NCBI RefSeq assembly: GCF_020404765.1
Contig: NZ_JAIVEM010000038.1
Location: forward strand, 1-64,000
Length of the DNA stretch: 64,000 bases
Direction: 5' to 3'
Source: Paenibacillus sp. BJ-4
GTDB lineage: Bacteria > Bacillota > Bacilli > Paenibacillales > Paenibacillaceae
Shown here: positions 44,649 through 52,947 of the stretch, one piece after another
How the letters are laid out: each line of letters begins with the position of its first letter
Position numbering within the stretch: position 1 is the stretch's first letter
Program-made: the position numbers and the translations under genes
Notes under the pieces: model-generated
The model's database searches: none
What the model was told of the DNA's origin: nothing
Seen by the model: only the letters and a program-made list of their open reading frames with translations

Positions 44649-45488
44649 TTAGCTGCCCTCCATTAACTTTTGAAGTTTGCTTTCCGTAGAGGATTGCGAG
44701 TTGGGGGTGTAAATGCTGCAACGCAGATCGACGCCTCCCTGTACCTGAAGGGAAGTTAGGTCAAACAACATTTTGCCGGCCTTGGCATGACGAAACTCTA
44801 TGAGCACCTCCGGCGCGGAGCTTACTTCGCTCTGATTCCAAAGCTCGTTGAACTCCGGGTAGGATTGACTCATATTTTGTATAAATTGTGCATACCAAGG
44901 GTCTGTCACGTATTGTCCGTAATATGCGCGGAAAATGGCCAGAAACCCTTTTACAAAATGCTCCCAATTCACGGCAAGACTTTTAAACTCCTTTTTGGTG
45001 AATAGCAGTTCAATCATATTGCGCTGCTCATGTGGCAGCTCGGCAAAATCCATAAAAACATGCGCCGCAGCGGCATTCCAGCCGACAATATGGCAGCGCC
45101 GATCTGAAATAATGGCAGGACAGTAGCGCAGCTCCTGCACAATCTTTTGCAGTGAGGGGGAAATGACCGTTTGTTCCGCAGGAGCAGGCGGGGCGTGAAA
45201 ACCGGCTTCGAGCGCCAAATCATACAAATATTTGCGCTCATCCATATTTAACTGCAAGGCGGCGGCAATGGCGTCCAAGACAGAGGCTGACACCTTGATA
45301 TCCCGTCCCTGCTCCAGCCAGGTGTACCAGGTTGTACTCACACCAGCCAGCTGAGCCACTTCTTCTCTGCGCAAGCCAGGTGTTCTGCGACGTGATCCTT
45401 GGGGCAGGCCGACCATATGCGGGTGTAGACGAGCCCTTTTTGTTTTGAGAAAAACGGATAATGCTTCCAGGCGTGCTTCGGTTTTCAT
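44649..45488 (-). CDS. XRE-family regulator with MmyB-like ligand domain
   Basis: The 279-residue protein begins with an XRE helix-turn-helix (RRRTPGLRREEVAQLAGVST then WYTWLEQGRDIKVSASVLDA). A MmyB-like ligand-binding domain follows (about 100-270, with IISDRRCHIVGWNAAAAHVF). MmyB-type domains bind fatty-acid-like ligands in a solved structure. The gene is divergent from fabF, which would suit a lipid-responsive regulator. GGAGTGA precedes the ATG at 45488; ATG 45509 is an alternative. Confidence 0.85.
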   Translation of the reverse strand: MKTEARLEALSVFLKTKRARLHPHMVGLPQGSRRRTPGLRREEVAQLAGVSTTWYTWLEQGRDIKVSASVLDAIAAALQLNMDERKYLYDLALEAGFHAPPAPAEQTVISPSLQKIVQELRYCPAIISDRRCHIVGWNAAAAHVFMDFAELPHEQRNMIELLFTKKEFKSLAVNWEHFVKGFLAIFRAYYGQYVTDPWYAQFIQNMSQSYPEFNELWNQSEVSSAPEVLIEFRHAKAGKMLFDLTSLQVQGGVDLRCSIYTPNSQSSTESKLQKLMEGS

Positions 45489-45648
45489 AGGTATTTTCAC
45501 TCCATTCATAGGTGTAGAAGGACTGAACAGCTATTGCTCTCTCATAGTAGTGTTCATTATACCAGGATAAACAAACACTTGTAATAGGATAAAGTGAGGG
45601 TAAAATGAGGATCATAAGTAAGCTATCGAGCAGGAGGAATGATTAGCG

Positions 45649-46887
45649 ATGCAAAGAGTAGTGATAACAGGTATGGGTGTCGTGTCGCCACTGGGCAATG
45701 AAGTGGACACGCTGTGGAAAAATTTGCTGGAAGGCCATTCAGGCATACGTAAAATTGATACCTTCGAAGTGTCCGATATGAAAGCGCAAATCGCCGGGCT
45801 GGTGCAGGATTTTGATGCAGAAAAGCAATGGGGACGTAAGGATGCCAGACGAATGGATCGGTTTACTCAGTTTGCATTGTATGCGGCAGAGCAAGCGCTG
45901 AAGGATTCTGCGCTGGATCTGGATCATATCAATCTGGAGCGTATCGGGGTCTATGTGGGATCAGGAGTCGGCGGTTTGGACACGTTGGTGGACAATGTAG
46001 AAGTGATGCTTAACCGTGGTCCGGGCAGAGTTAGCCCAACACTGGTGCCGATGATGATCTCCAATATGGCTGCTGCTCAAATTAGTATCGCGTTCGGAGC
46101 AATGGGTCCTACTATGTCGCCCGTTACAGCGTGCTCTATCGGGAATACTGCGATTGGCGAAGCATTTCGGACCATTCGTACAGGGGACGCGGATGTCATT
46201 TTTGCCGGTGGAGCAGAAGCGGCAGTCAATCGGTTAGCCTTGGCCAGCTTCTCTAATGCGACTGCCTTGTCAACACGCAACGAGGAGCCTTCAATTGCAA
46301 GCCGACCGTTCGATCAGGACCGGGATGGCTTTGTCATGAGCGAAGGCGCAGGCATTCTGGTACTGGAGTCGCTGGAACATGCTGTCCAGCGCGGTGCACG
46401 AATCTATGGTGAGGTCATCGGCTATGGAGCCAGCTCGGATGCCTATCATATGGTTGCACCGCATCCCGAAGGAACCGGGGCTTATCTGGCAATGAAAGCG
46501 GCCCTTCATTCGGCCCGTATCACTCCTGAGGATGTTGATGTGATCAGCGCTCATGCAACGAGTACATCGGTGGGAGATATAGCTGAGACCCATGCGATCC
46601 ACAAGCTATTTGGCGACTATGCCTACCAAATTCCTGTGACTGCGAATAAGTCCATGCTGGGTCATATGCTGGGAGCTGCAGGCGGTGTCGAAGCGATTGC
46701 GCTGGTACAAAGTCTGCGGGAGGGTATCATTCCGCCAACGATTCATCTGGACAACCCGGACCCGGTCTGCGATCTGGATTATGTGCCTCACAAAGCGCGC
46801 AAAGCATCATTAAATATCGGGCTATCCAATTCATTCGGCTTCGGCGGTCATAATGCGGTCATTGTGCTGAAGCGCTACGAATCATAA
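45649..46887 (+). CDS. fabF: beta-ketoacyl-ACP synthase II (FabF type)
   Basis: The 412-residue thiolase-fold enzyme has the condensing-enzyme triad: Cys162 in PVTACSIGN, His302 in SAHATSTSVGD and His339 in MLGHMLGAAGG, plus GFGGHNAVIVLKR at the C-terminus. It elongates acyl-ACP with malonyl-ACP. It stands alone, without acpP, fabG or fabD, and is divergent from a MmyB-type regulator, so it is probably a paralogue with a special role (for example an unusual acyl chain or fatty-acid homeostasis) rather than the housekeeping copy. CAGGAGGAATG precedes the ATG. Confidence 0.9.
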   Translation: MQRVVITGMGVVSPLGNEVDTLWKNLLEGHSGIRKIDTFEVSDMKAQIAGLVQDFDAEKQWGRKDARRMDRFTQFALYAAEQALKDSALDLDHINLERIGVYVGSGVGGLDTLVDNVEVMLNRGPGRVSPTLVPMMISNMAAAQISIAFGAMGPTMSPVTACSIGNTAIGEAFRTIRTGDADVIFAGGAEAAVNRLALASFSNATALSTRNEEPSIASRPFDQDRDGFVMSEGAGILVLESLEHAVQRGARIYGEVIGYGASSDAYHMVAPHPEGTGAYLAMKAALHSARITPEDVDVISAHATSTSVGDIAETHAIHKLFGDYAYQIPVTANKSMLGHMLGAAGGVEAIALVQSLREGIIPPTIHLDNPDPVCDLDYVPHKARKASLNIGLSNSFGFGGHNAVIVLKRYES

Positions 46888-46904
46888 ATGTAATGAGTGG
46901 TTGA

Positions 46905-46948
46905 AACCTCAGGTATTTATCCAGCTGGATAAATACCTGAGGTTTTTT
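46905..46948 (+). terminator. terminator of fabF
   Basis: A perfect 18-bp stem (AACCTCAGGTATTTATCC with its complement) around an AGCT loop is followed by T residues. Confidence 0.92.
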
Positions 46949-47006
46949 ATTCGAGAAACAACAGATTCATTTTAGATAAGAGATAGAGTAATATGAAGGA
47001 AAACAG

Positions 47007-47111
47007 TTGAAGGAACGGAAGTTAGGCTTTGAAACCTATGGTATAGAAAAGAATGCGCTGGTATATCACGGTCAGGGATATGATGAGGAGCTAATGGCTT
47101 ATTATTATTAA
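47007..47111 (+). CDS. possible 34-residue peptide or gene remnant
   Basis: TTG at 47007, behind GAAGGAAAAC, opens a short frame encoding LKERKLGFETYGIEKNALVY then HGQGYDEELMAYYY, whose TAA overlaps an ATG of the following frame. The composition looks protein-like and may be the tail of a decayed gene. There is no family match. Confidence 0.3.
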   Translation: MKERKLGFETYGIEKNALVYHGQGYDEELMAYYY

Positions 47112-47131
47112 TGGTGAAAGGTTTTGAAAAG

Positions 47132-48085
47132 ATGAAAATTGACCGATTGCTTTCTATCGTCATTTTGCTGCTGCAAAGAAATAGAGTGCAAGCGAAGGAA
47201 CTGGCCGATAAGTATGAGGTTTCAATACGGACGATCTACAGAGATATTGAAGCGATCAGCATGGCTGGTATTCCGGTGGTGACCTTTCAGGGAGCCAATG
47301 GGGGAATCGGCTTGATGGAAGGATACCGTCTGGATCGCAGTATGCTGACGGATCTTGATATAAAGGATATTGTGATGGGTCTGCAGAGCATATCCTCGTC
47401 GTTGGGTGGCCCCAATGTGTCACGGTTGCTTAACAAATTCGAGAGCATTATACCAGAGTCCGGAAGGGAACAATTTAGTGTCCGTGCTGCTCAGTTCATC
47501 GTTGATCATTCCGGATGGGGAAATCAGGCTGCGCAGGAAGGTAAATTGATAAAGGTGAAGGAAGCAATGAGCCAGGCGCGCACTGTCGCTTTTACCTATC
47601 GAAATGCGGAAGGAGTAATCACGAAGCGGGATGTCGAACCGCATACGCTCGTTCTGAAAGGACAGCAATGGTTTGTGTATGCTTACTGTTCCGACAAGGA
47701 GCAGTTTCGTTTGTTCAAGCTTTCCCGGATGAGTGACCCTGTCGTGACAGAGACGGCTTTTACCCGCAAGGATCTTTCCTATGAAATACTTCCATGGAAT
47801 GAAGGGCGGATGGCAGCAGCCAGAGCTGTACAGCCGTTTACATTACAATTTAACCGCAATTCAAGACATCTGGCGGAAGACTGGTTTGGCGTGGAAGCAT
47901 TGCACGAGCAGGAGGAGGGGATCTATACGGTTTCGGTCCCGTTTCCCGAGGATGCGTGGGCATACGGATTTATTCTCAGCCTGGGACCGGATGTGGTTGT
48001 CAAAGAACCGATCCATTTGCGAGACAAGATTCGGGAGATGGCGCTGCGTATTGCGTCTAATTATGAAGAGGGCCCGGAATTATAA
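47132..48085 (+). CDS. YafY-type transcriptional regulator (HTH_11 and WYL)
   Basis: The 317-residue protein has an N-terminal HTH_11 domain (MKIDRLLSIVILLLQRNRVQ then AKELADKYEVSIRTIYRDIE) and a WYL domain (about 135-210, with VEPHTLVLKGQQWFVYAYCS and FRLFKLSRM). WYL domains sense ligands or nucleic acids. The ATG at 47132 is chosen as it starts the family consensus. The following zinc-ribbon/GyrI-like gene may be a target or partner, although a terminator-like hairpin separates them. Confidence 0.87.
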   Translation: MKIDRLLSIVILLLQRNRVQAKELADKYEVSIRTIYRDIEAISMAGIPVVTFQGANGGIGLMEGYRLDRSMLTDLDIKDIVMGLQSISSSLGGPNVSRLLNKFESIIPESGREQFSVRAAQFIVDHSGWGNQAAQEGKLIKVKEAMSQARTVAFTYRNAEGVITKRDVEPHTLVLKGQQWFVYAYCSDKEQFRLFKLSRMSDPVVTETAFTRKDLSYEILPWNEGRMAAARAVQPFTLQFNRNSRHLAEDWFGVEALHEQEEGIYTVSVPFPEDAWAYGFILSLGPDVVVKEPIHLRDKIREMALRIASNYEEGPEL

Positions 48086-48117
48086 AGGAATTCTTACTAG
48101 ATATTCTAGGCTAAAGC

Positions 48118-48152
48118 AAAACAAACCTGACTGATAGCTGTCAGGTTTGTTT
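48118..48152 (+). terminator. terminator of the WYL regulator
   Basis: AAACAAACCTGAC and GTCAGGTTTGTTT form a perfect 13-bp stem. Confidence 0.85.
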
Positions 48153-48197
48153 CGTTATACTGGTGGCATATCAGTTAGCGAAAGGGGATTGACAGAA

Positions 48198-48938
48198 ATG
48201 GATAAAGCTTGTCAAAGCTGCGGGATGCCGCTGGAGCATGAGGAGCAATATGGGACAGATGCACAACATGGTAAAACGGATGAGTATTGCAAGTATTGTT
48301 ACAAGGAAGGTGTATTTGTACAGCCTGACTTGACTATGGAGGAGATGATTCAACAGTGTGTGTCTATCCTGGTAGAGGAGGGAATGCAGGCAGAAGAGGC
48401 GACTTCGATGCTGCGCAATCACCTGCCGAATTTGAAGCGATGGCGCACTTTAGAAGATACTGAACTTCAAATTGATGGGCCCATTCGGGAGGAATACCGG
48501 GGTGATATCCATTTAATCGGGCTTAAAGCACGTACAAGTAATCTAAAGGAACAAACATCCCACGGGATCATTCCAGCCATGTGGGAACGTTTTTGGGCTG
48601 AGGGTGTGCCTGATCGGATCAGAGGCCGCGAAGGACAAGCTTCTGTATACGGCTGTTACACCGACTATGAAAACGGTGCTTTGGGCGAGTACACTTTTTT
48701 TATCGGGAAGGAAGCGGCTGCGGATTCACAAACTCCTGATGATCTTGAGGAACTCGTCATTCCGGCTGCACGCTACGCTGTTTTCCAGGCAACCCAAGAG
48801 CCTTCTTCTGTATTCCGTGTATGGCAGACTATCTGGCAGTGGGCTGCCACGGGACATTCGGAGCGGACATACACAGGTGACTTTGAAGTGTATGGCAGCC
48901 CGGATGAGCCTGTTTTGATTTACATTGCGATTAAGTGA
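48198..48938 (+). CDS. zinc-ribbon plus GyrI-like effector-binding protein
   Basis: The 246-residue protein has an N-terminal putative zinc-ribbon (CQSCGMPLEHEEQYG and YCKYCYKEGVF, four cysteines, followed by a helical MEEMIQQCVSILVEE segment). A C-terminal GyrI-like/AraC effector-binding domain follows (about 95-246, with VYGCYTDYENGALGEYTFFI and RTYTGDFEVYGSPDEPVLIY). Such stand-alone effector-binding domains may bind small aromatic compounds. AAGGGGATTG precedes the ATG at 48198. It forms a likely functional neighbour pair with the WYL regulator. Confidence 0.82.
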   Translation: MDKACQSCGMPLEHEEQYGTDAQHGKTDEYCKYCYKEGVFVQPDLTMEEMIQQCVSILVEEGMQAEEATSMLRNHLPNLKRWRTLEDTELQIDGPIREEYRGDIHLIGLKARTSNLKEQTSHGIIPAMWERFWAEGVPDRIRGREGQASVYGCYTDYENGALGEYTFFIGKEAAADSQTPDDLEELVIPAARYAVFQATQEPSSVFRVWQTIWQWAATGHSERTYTGDFEVYGSPDEPVLIYIAIK

Positions 48939-48961
48939 TGAATTTTGAGTGACAGAGAGAA

Positions 48962-48996
48962 CCGCCCGGCCATGATTTGTGGAGGGCGGCTTTTTT
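48962..48996. terminator. terminator after the zinc-ribbon gene
   Basis: CCGCCC and GGGCGG arms followed by TTTTTT, between convergent genes. Confidence 0.82.
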
Positions 48997-49042
48997 GATA
49001 CTTTAAACCCATAGTATGAGCTGTTCAAGGCACTATAGCTGT

Positions 49043-50254
49043 TCAAGACGAATGGCGGGTTACCGCCCAAAAGATAAGAGCCAGAGCGCTGACACCAGCT
49101 CCCAATAGACATACCCCGTTCCACCCGGCATAGGTGTAAATATGAGTCGAGGCAATGGCTCCGGTGGCGCTGCCAATCGAATAAAATATCATATAGCCTG
49201 CGGTAAGTCGACTGCGTGCCTCGGGGCGAACGTTGAAAATCATGCTCTGATTGGTGACATGTACGGCCTGAACGGCCAAATCAAGCAGGATTACGCCAAG
49301 CACCAAAGCAACCAGAGAATACTCGGTATAGCTGATTGGCAGCCAGGATAGCAATAGCAGTGCCAGCGCTATACCCGTTGTTCGTTGTCCCAGACCTTGA
49401 TCGGCAAGACGTCCAGCGCGTGCAGCTGCTAAAGCCCCTGCGACTCCAGCCAGGCCAAAGGCTCCGATGGCAGTATGTGAAAGAGAGATTGGGGGAGCAC
49501 TGAGAGGCAACACAAGCGAAGTCCACAATATGCTGAATGCCGTGAAAATAAGCAGCGCAAGGACAGCACGAATGCGCAGAATTCGTTCTTGCACAAATAG
49601 TACGAGAACCGAACGAAGTAGCTGCGGATAGGAAAGCGTCGTACCTTTAGGTTCATGTTTCGGCAGCACCCGAAATAGAACTATAGCTATCAACAGGGTC
49701 AGTATAGCAGAAACGAGGTAAACGGTACGCCAGCCAGCGAGATCAGTCAACACACCAGCCACGGTTCGCGCCAGTAAAATACCGATCACCACTCCGCTTG
49801 TCACCAAACCTACGATTCGTCCACGTTCGGCCGGGGCGGCCAAAGTTGAAGCGAACGCGACAAGCGTCTGGGTTACTACAGCCAGCATTCCAACTGCTGC
49901 CATGCTTAGGAGCAGCAGAGTGCGGCTGGGAGCCAGGCTGACCGCGATTAACGCCAGTACAGATAGCAGCATTTGTCCTGTGATCAATCGCCGCCGATTC
50001 AAAAGATCGCCGAGCGGGACGAGTAGCAGCAGTCCCAACGCATAACAAATTTGCGTGACCGTAATGACCAAACCTACCGATGAAGGCGTAATACCAAATT
50101 CGTTGGCAATCGCATCCAGCAATGGCTGCGCATAATAAATGTTGGCGACAGCCAGCCCACAGGCTATGGCAAACAGGAGTGCTACTGAGCTGGACATGGA
50201 TTGAGTGGCAACAGATTGCATAGGTCTGACTTCTGACATCTTCATTTCATACAT
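49043..50254 (-). CDS. MFS efflux transporter
   Basis: The 403-residue protein has 12 predicted transmembrane helices and MFS motifs: IYYAQPLLDAIANEFGI at helix 1-2, VPLGDLLNRRRLI (motif A), and LGVILLDLAVQAVHVTNQSM in the second half. It resembles the drug- and sugar-efflux MFS group with proton antiport; the substrate is unknown. ATG at 50254 is chosen over the longer frame. It is divergent from a TetR regulator, and the shared gap holds three copies of one motif, so TetR probably represses it. Confidence 0.87.
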   Translation of the reverse strand: MYEMKMSEVRPMQSVATQSMSSSVALLFAIACGLAVANIYYAQPLLDAIANEFGITPSSVGLVITVTQICYALGLLLLVPLGDLLNRRRLITGQMLLSVLALIAVSLAPSRTLLLLSMAAVGMLAVVTQTLVAFASTLAAPAERGRIVGLVTSGVVIGILLARTVAGVLTDLAGWRTVYLVSAILTLLIAIVLFRVLPKHEPKGTTLSYPQLLRSVLVLFVQERILRIRAVLALLIFTAFSILWTSLVLPLSAPPISLSHTAIGAFGLAGVAGALAAARAGRLADQGLGQRTTGIALALLLLSWLPISYTEYSLVALVLGVILLDLAVQAVHVTNQSMIFNVRPEARSRLTAGYMIFYSIGSATGAIASTHIYTYAGWNGVCLLGAGVSALALIFWAVTRHSS

Positions 50255-50278
50255 CACGTCACTTTCTAGTCTCATTAC

Positions 50279-50423
50279 ATACCGATAAGTAAAATATACT
50301 GATTGGTACATAATAATTTTAGGCCAATATAACTCGTATTCCAGTGAGATGTCAAGCATTTATCATATGCTTATTTGACAGCTGTTGCTGGTGATCATAC
50401 AATCTTAATATACTGAACGATAC
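50279..50423. promoter_or_regulatory. three related 13-bp motifs in the MFS-TetR gap (probable TetR operators)
   Basis: TACTGATTGGTAC (50297-50309) and TACTGAACGATAC (50411-50423) on the plus strand, and TACTTATCGGTAT on the minus strand (plus 50279-50291), share TACTnAnYGRTAY. The first two are about 114 bases apart and close to the starts of the two divergent genes, as expected for a shared local regulator. Confidence 0.55.
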
Positions 50424-50442
50424 GAAAAAGAAGGGATTACTT

Positions 50443-51030
50443 ATGGTTCGACCACGGGAATTTGATGAGGAACAGGCATTGGATGCAGCAATGCAAATTT
50501 TTTGGGAAAAAGGGTTCGAGGCCACGTCTTTAAGCGATTTGACCACCAAAATGGGAATTCAGCGCCCCAGCATTTACGCTGCATTTGGGGACAAAAAGCA
50601 ATTATTTGAAGCTGCGCTGCGTAAATATACACAATCTCATGCTGCTCGTGTGCGCGCTAAGCTGCAAAGTCGTTCATCTGTAAAAAAAGCTTTTTATCTT
50701 TTTTTTACAGGAGTTGTGGCGGAAGAATATGAGGGCGACTCTAACCGGGGATGCTTTTGCGTCAATACGATGGTCGAATTAGCCCCTCATGATGAAAAAT
50801 TTGAAGTTTTGACCAGAGAGCATCAGATGTACCTGTCTGCCGTCTTTCAGGAAGCCATCGAACGTGGTATACGATCCGGGGAGCTGGAGACTACTTTGGA
50901 TGCACGAGCTCTGGCCCATACGATGGTCTCTTTGTTAATCGGGATTACCGTGATGATGAAATCACGCCCAGCGCGTTCTTTTGTGGATCAGGCGGTTGCA
51001 ACTTTACTTCTATTACTGGATGGAAAATAA
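50443..51030 (+). CDS. TetR/AcrR-family regulator
   Basis: The 195-residue protein has an N-terminal TetR HTH (FDEEQALDAAMQIFWEKGFE then ATSLSDLTTKMGIQRPSIYA) and a helical ligand domain with GCFCVNTMVELAPHDEKF. This resembles the YxaF/AcrR-like regulators that control divergent efflux pumps. It is divergent from the MFS transporter. GAAGGG precedes the ATG. Confidence 0.9.
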   Translation: MVRPREFDEEQALDAAMQIFWEKGFEATSLSDLTTKMGIQRPSIYAAFGDKKQLFEAALRKYTQSHAARVRAKLQSRSSVKKAFYLFFTGVVAEEYEGDSNRGCFCVNTMVELAPHDEKFEVLTREHQMYLSAVFQEAIERGIRSGELETTLDARALAHTMVSLLIGITVMMKSRPARSFVDQAVATLLLLLDGK

Positions 51031-51071
51031 GATATAAAGCCATATGAAAAGTCCCCAACAGGAGGTGTACG

Positions 51072-51311
51072 ATGCTGGTGAAGCTGATAAATAAAATCCC
51101 GAGGGGTTGGCTTGTATTTCTGTATAAGCATACGCCGTTCACCCGATTGAAAAATGCATTGGTGTATCCGACCAAGCTCCGAAATCTCCGACATTTGTTA
51201 TTGCCGTGTAGGGGAATGGCCGGAAGGTTTGCCAGCACACCAGAAAAAGCTTATTCAGGACCTACTGAAGTAGTTTTCATTCAGTGTTTGTGTTCATTTA
51301 TGAAGGGCTGA
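51072..51311 (+). pseudogene. possible NUDIX hydrolase remnant
   Basis: AGGAGGTGTACG precedes an ATG opening 79 codons that begin MLVKLINKIPRGWLVFLYKH then TPFTRLKNALVYPTK. From memory this N-terminus resembles some Bacillales NUDIX proteins, and RHLLLPCRGMAG may be a decayed version of the region leading to the GxPGG NUDIX start. The NUDIX box itself is absent. It may equally be a real small basic protein. Confidence 0.35.
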
Positions 51312-52495
51312 TTACAGGCGTTTCAAGAATTTGCCGATGCGCTCCAAAGCGATTTCCAGCTGTTCTTGTGACGATGCGTACGAGCAGCGGATAAAGCCCT
51401 CACCGCCCGGGCCGAATGCGGAACCGGGTACAGTAATGACCCCCTCTTCTTCCAGCAATCGCTTGGCAAACTGCTCTGAGCTTAATCCCGTGTGCATAAT
51501 GGAAGGAAAAGCGTAGAAGGCACCTTTCGGTTCATGACAGGGCAGTCCGGTCTGACATAGATTTTCAACGAACCATTTTCTGCGCAGATTGTAAGATTCC
51601 ATCATACGATCTTTTTCCTCCAGCCCATTGCGCAGGGATTCAATGGCAGCAATTTGCCCGATAATAGGAGCGCACATGGCGGTATATTGGTGAATCTTCA
51701 GCATGGCGGCGATTAACTCTCTTGGACCGCATACATAACCGACCCTCCAGCCAGTCATTGCAAATGCTTTGGAAAAACCGCTGATAAGCAGGGTCCGCTC
51801 CTTCATTTCCGGCAGAGCAGCGAAGCTTACATGCCGCTGTCCGTAGGTCAGTTCAGCATATATCTCATCGGATATTACAACCAGATTATGCTCCTCAACC
51901 AGGCGGGCAAGGGTAGCCAATCCTCATAGGTCATGATCCCGCCAGTCGGGTTGTTCGGATAACAGAGAATGAGCACTTTGGATCGCGGGCTCAGCTTGGC
52001 CTTAAGCGCCTCTGCTGTCAGCTTGAATTGCTGGTCAGCAGAGGCTTCGACCATTATGGTATGCCCTCCACCCAGAAACGCAATAGGTGCATACGAAATA
52101 TAGCAGGGAGCCGGAATGAGTATTTCATCCTGCTCTGTAATCAGGGCACGTAGTGCCAAATCCAGTGCTTCACTGCTGCCGATGGTGACCATGATTTCAT
52201 TTGTCGGGTCGTAGGACGTGTTAAAGCTGCTTTCCAGATATCCAGCAATCTCCTCACGAAGCTCGGGAAGACCGGCATTGGGTGTGTATGAGGTTTTTCC
52301 ATTTTCGAGAGCTGTGATACAGGCCTTTCTGACATGCAGAGGGGTCACAAAGTCCGGTTCACCGACCCCAAGCGAAACGATATCATTTCTGCCCGCACTA
52401 TATTCAAAAAACTTACGAATGCCTGAAGGCGGCATTGCTCGTACAGCTGGAGTCAAAAAATCGGTTATAGATGCTATTGTCGACACGTTAATCAT
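51312..52495 (-). pseudogene. class I/II aminotransferase (alanine-type T-box regulated), frameshifted
   Basis: The first part (from ATG 52495 behind AAGGAGG) reads MINVSTIASITDFLTPAVRA, VSLGVGEPDFVTPLHVRKAC, SYTPNAGLPELREEIAGYLE and ILCYPNNPTGGIMTYED. After about 51921 the sequence continues in another frame as LATLARLVEEHNLVVISDEI, LLISGFSKAFAMTGWRVGYV (PLP lysine in SGFSKAF) and CSYASSQEQLEIALERIGKF. Loss of one T in the GATTTGG-like stretch would explain the break. The joined protein of about 394 residues is a normal AspC/PatA-like aminotransferase. The alanine-type T-box upstream suggests alanine transamination. It could be a real mutation or a sequence error. Confidence 0.83.
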
Positions 52496-52513
52496 GTTGA
52501 TTTCCTCCTTTTT

Positions 52514-52551
52514 AAAAAACAAAAAAACCCGCCCCTGTAAAGGGACGAGTT
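52514..52551 (-). terminator. T-box regulatory terminator
   Basis: On the minus strand an ACTCGTCCC arm pairs with GGGGCGGGT before a run of seven T. It is the default-off structure of the T-box leader. Confidence 0.8.
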
Positions 52552-52792
52552 TATACCCGTGTTACCACCCTAGTTTCATTCCATACGAAATGACACTCTG
52601 TTCACGTATCCATCAATACGTGTTCCAGTTAACGCTGGAAAGGCGGCAGAGCTTACTTCAGGTTCAGCCCGCTTCTCGGAGATGGCGTTCGGCTACCCTC
52701 GGAATGTTGGCTTTCACCTGCCCCAACTCTCTGCAAATCCGCTGTATAGCTTACTCGTTCTCGTCATTGAAATTTGTTGCCGTATCAAGTTA
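52530..52792 (-). promoter_or_regulatory. T-box riboswitch, probable alanine specifier
   Basis: The minus-strand leader contains AGAGAGTTGGGGCAGGTGAA early in stem I, the specifier region GAACGCCATCTCCGAG, and the T-box sequence AACTAGGGTGGTAACACGGG at 52554-52576, followed by the terminator. GCC (52686-52684) after GAAC occupies the specifier position, which means alanine. The UGGU bulge in the T-box fits an A discriminator, as in tRNA-Ala. Uncharged tRNA-Ala should prevent termination and raise aminotransferase expression. The T-box itself is clear; the specifier call is the less certain part. Confidence 0.85.
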
Positions 52793-52798
52793 GGTGTA

Positions 52799-52827
52799 AT
52801 TATAAGCACAACATTTCAGGATGGCAA
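52799..52827 (-). promoter_or_regulatory. promoter of the T-box leader
   Basis: On the minus strand TTGCCA, a 17-base spacer and TATAAT lie just upstream of the T-box. Confidence 0.75.
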
Positions 52828-52864
52828 GTCTTTTTTATAAAATGCAGTGCCAGCAGGATTATCA

Positions 52865-52892
52865 TTGACGATTGGAAAATTACGTATATAGT
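52865..52892 (+). promoter_or_regulatory. promoter of the DUF1361 gene
   Basis: TTGACG and TATAGT are separated by 16 bases. A perfect 12-base palindrome ACGTATATACGT (52911-52922) lies just downstream of the expected start and could be an operator. Confidence 0.55.
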
Positions 52893-52947
52893 GATATGAG
52901 AGGGCTTAAGACGTATATACGTATACATAGACGGAGGAGGCAAAAGT

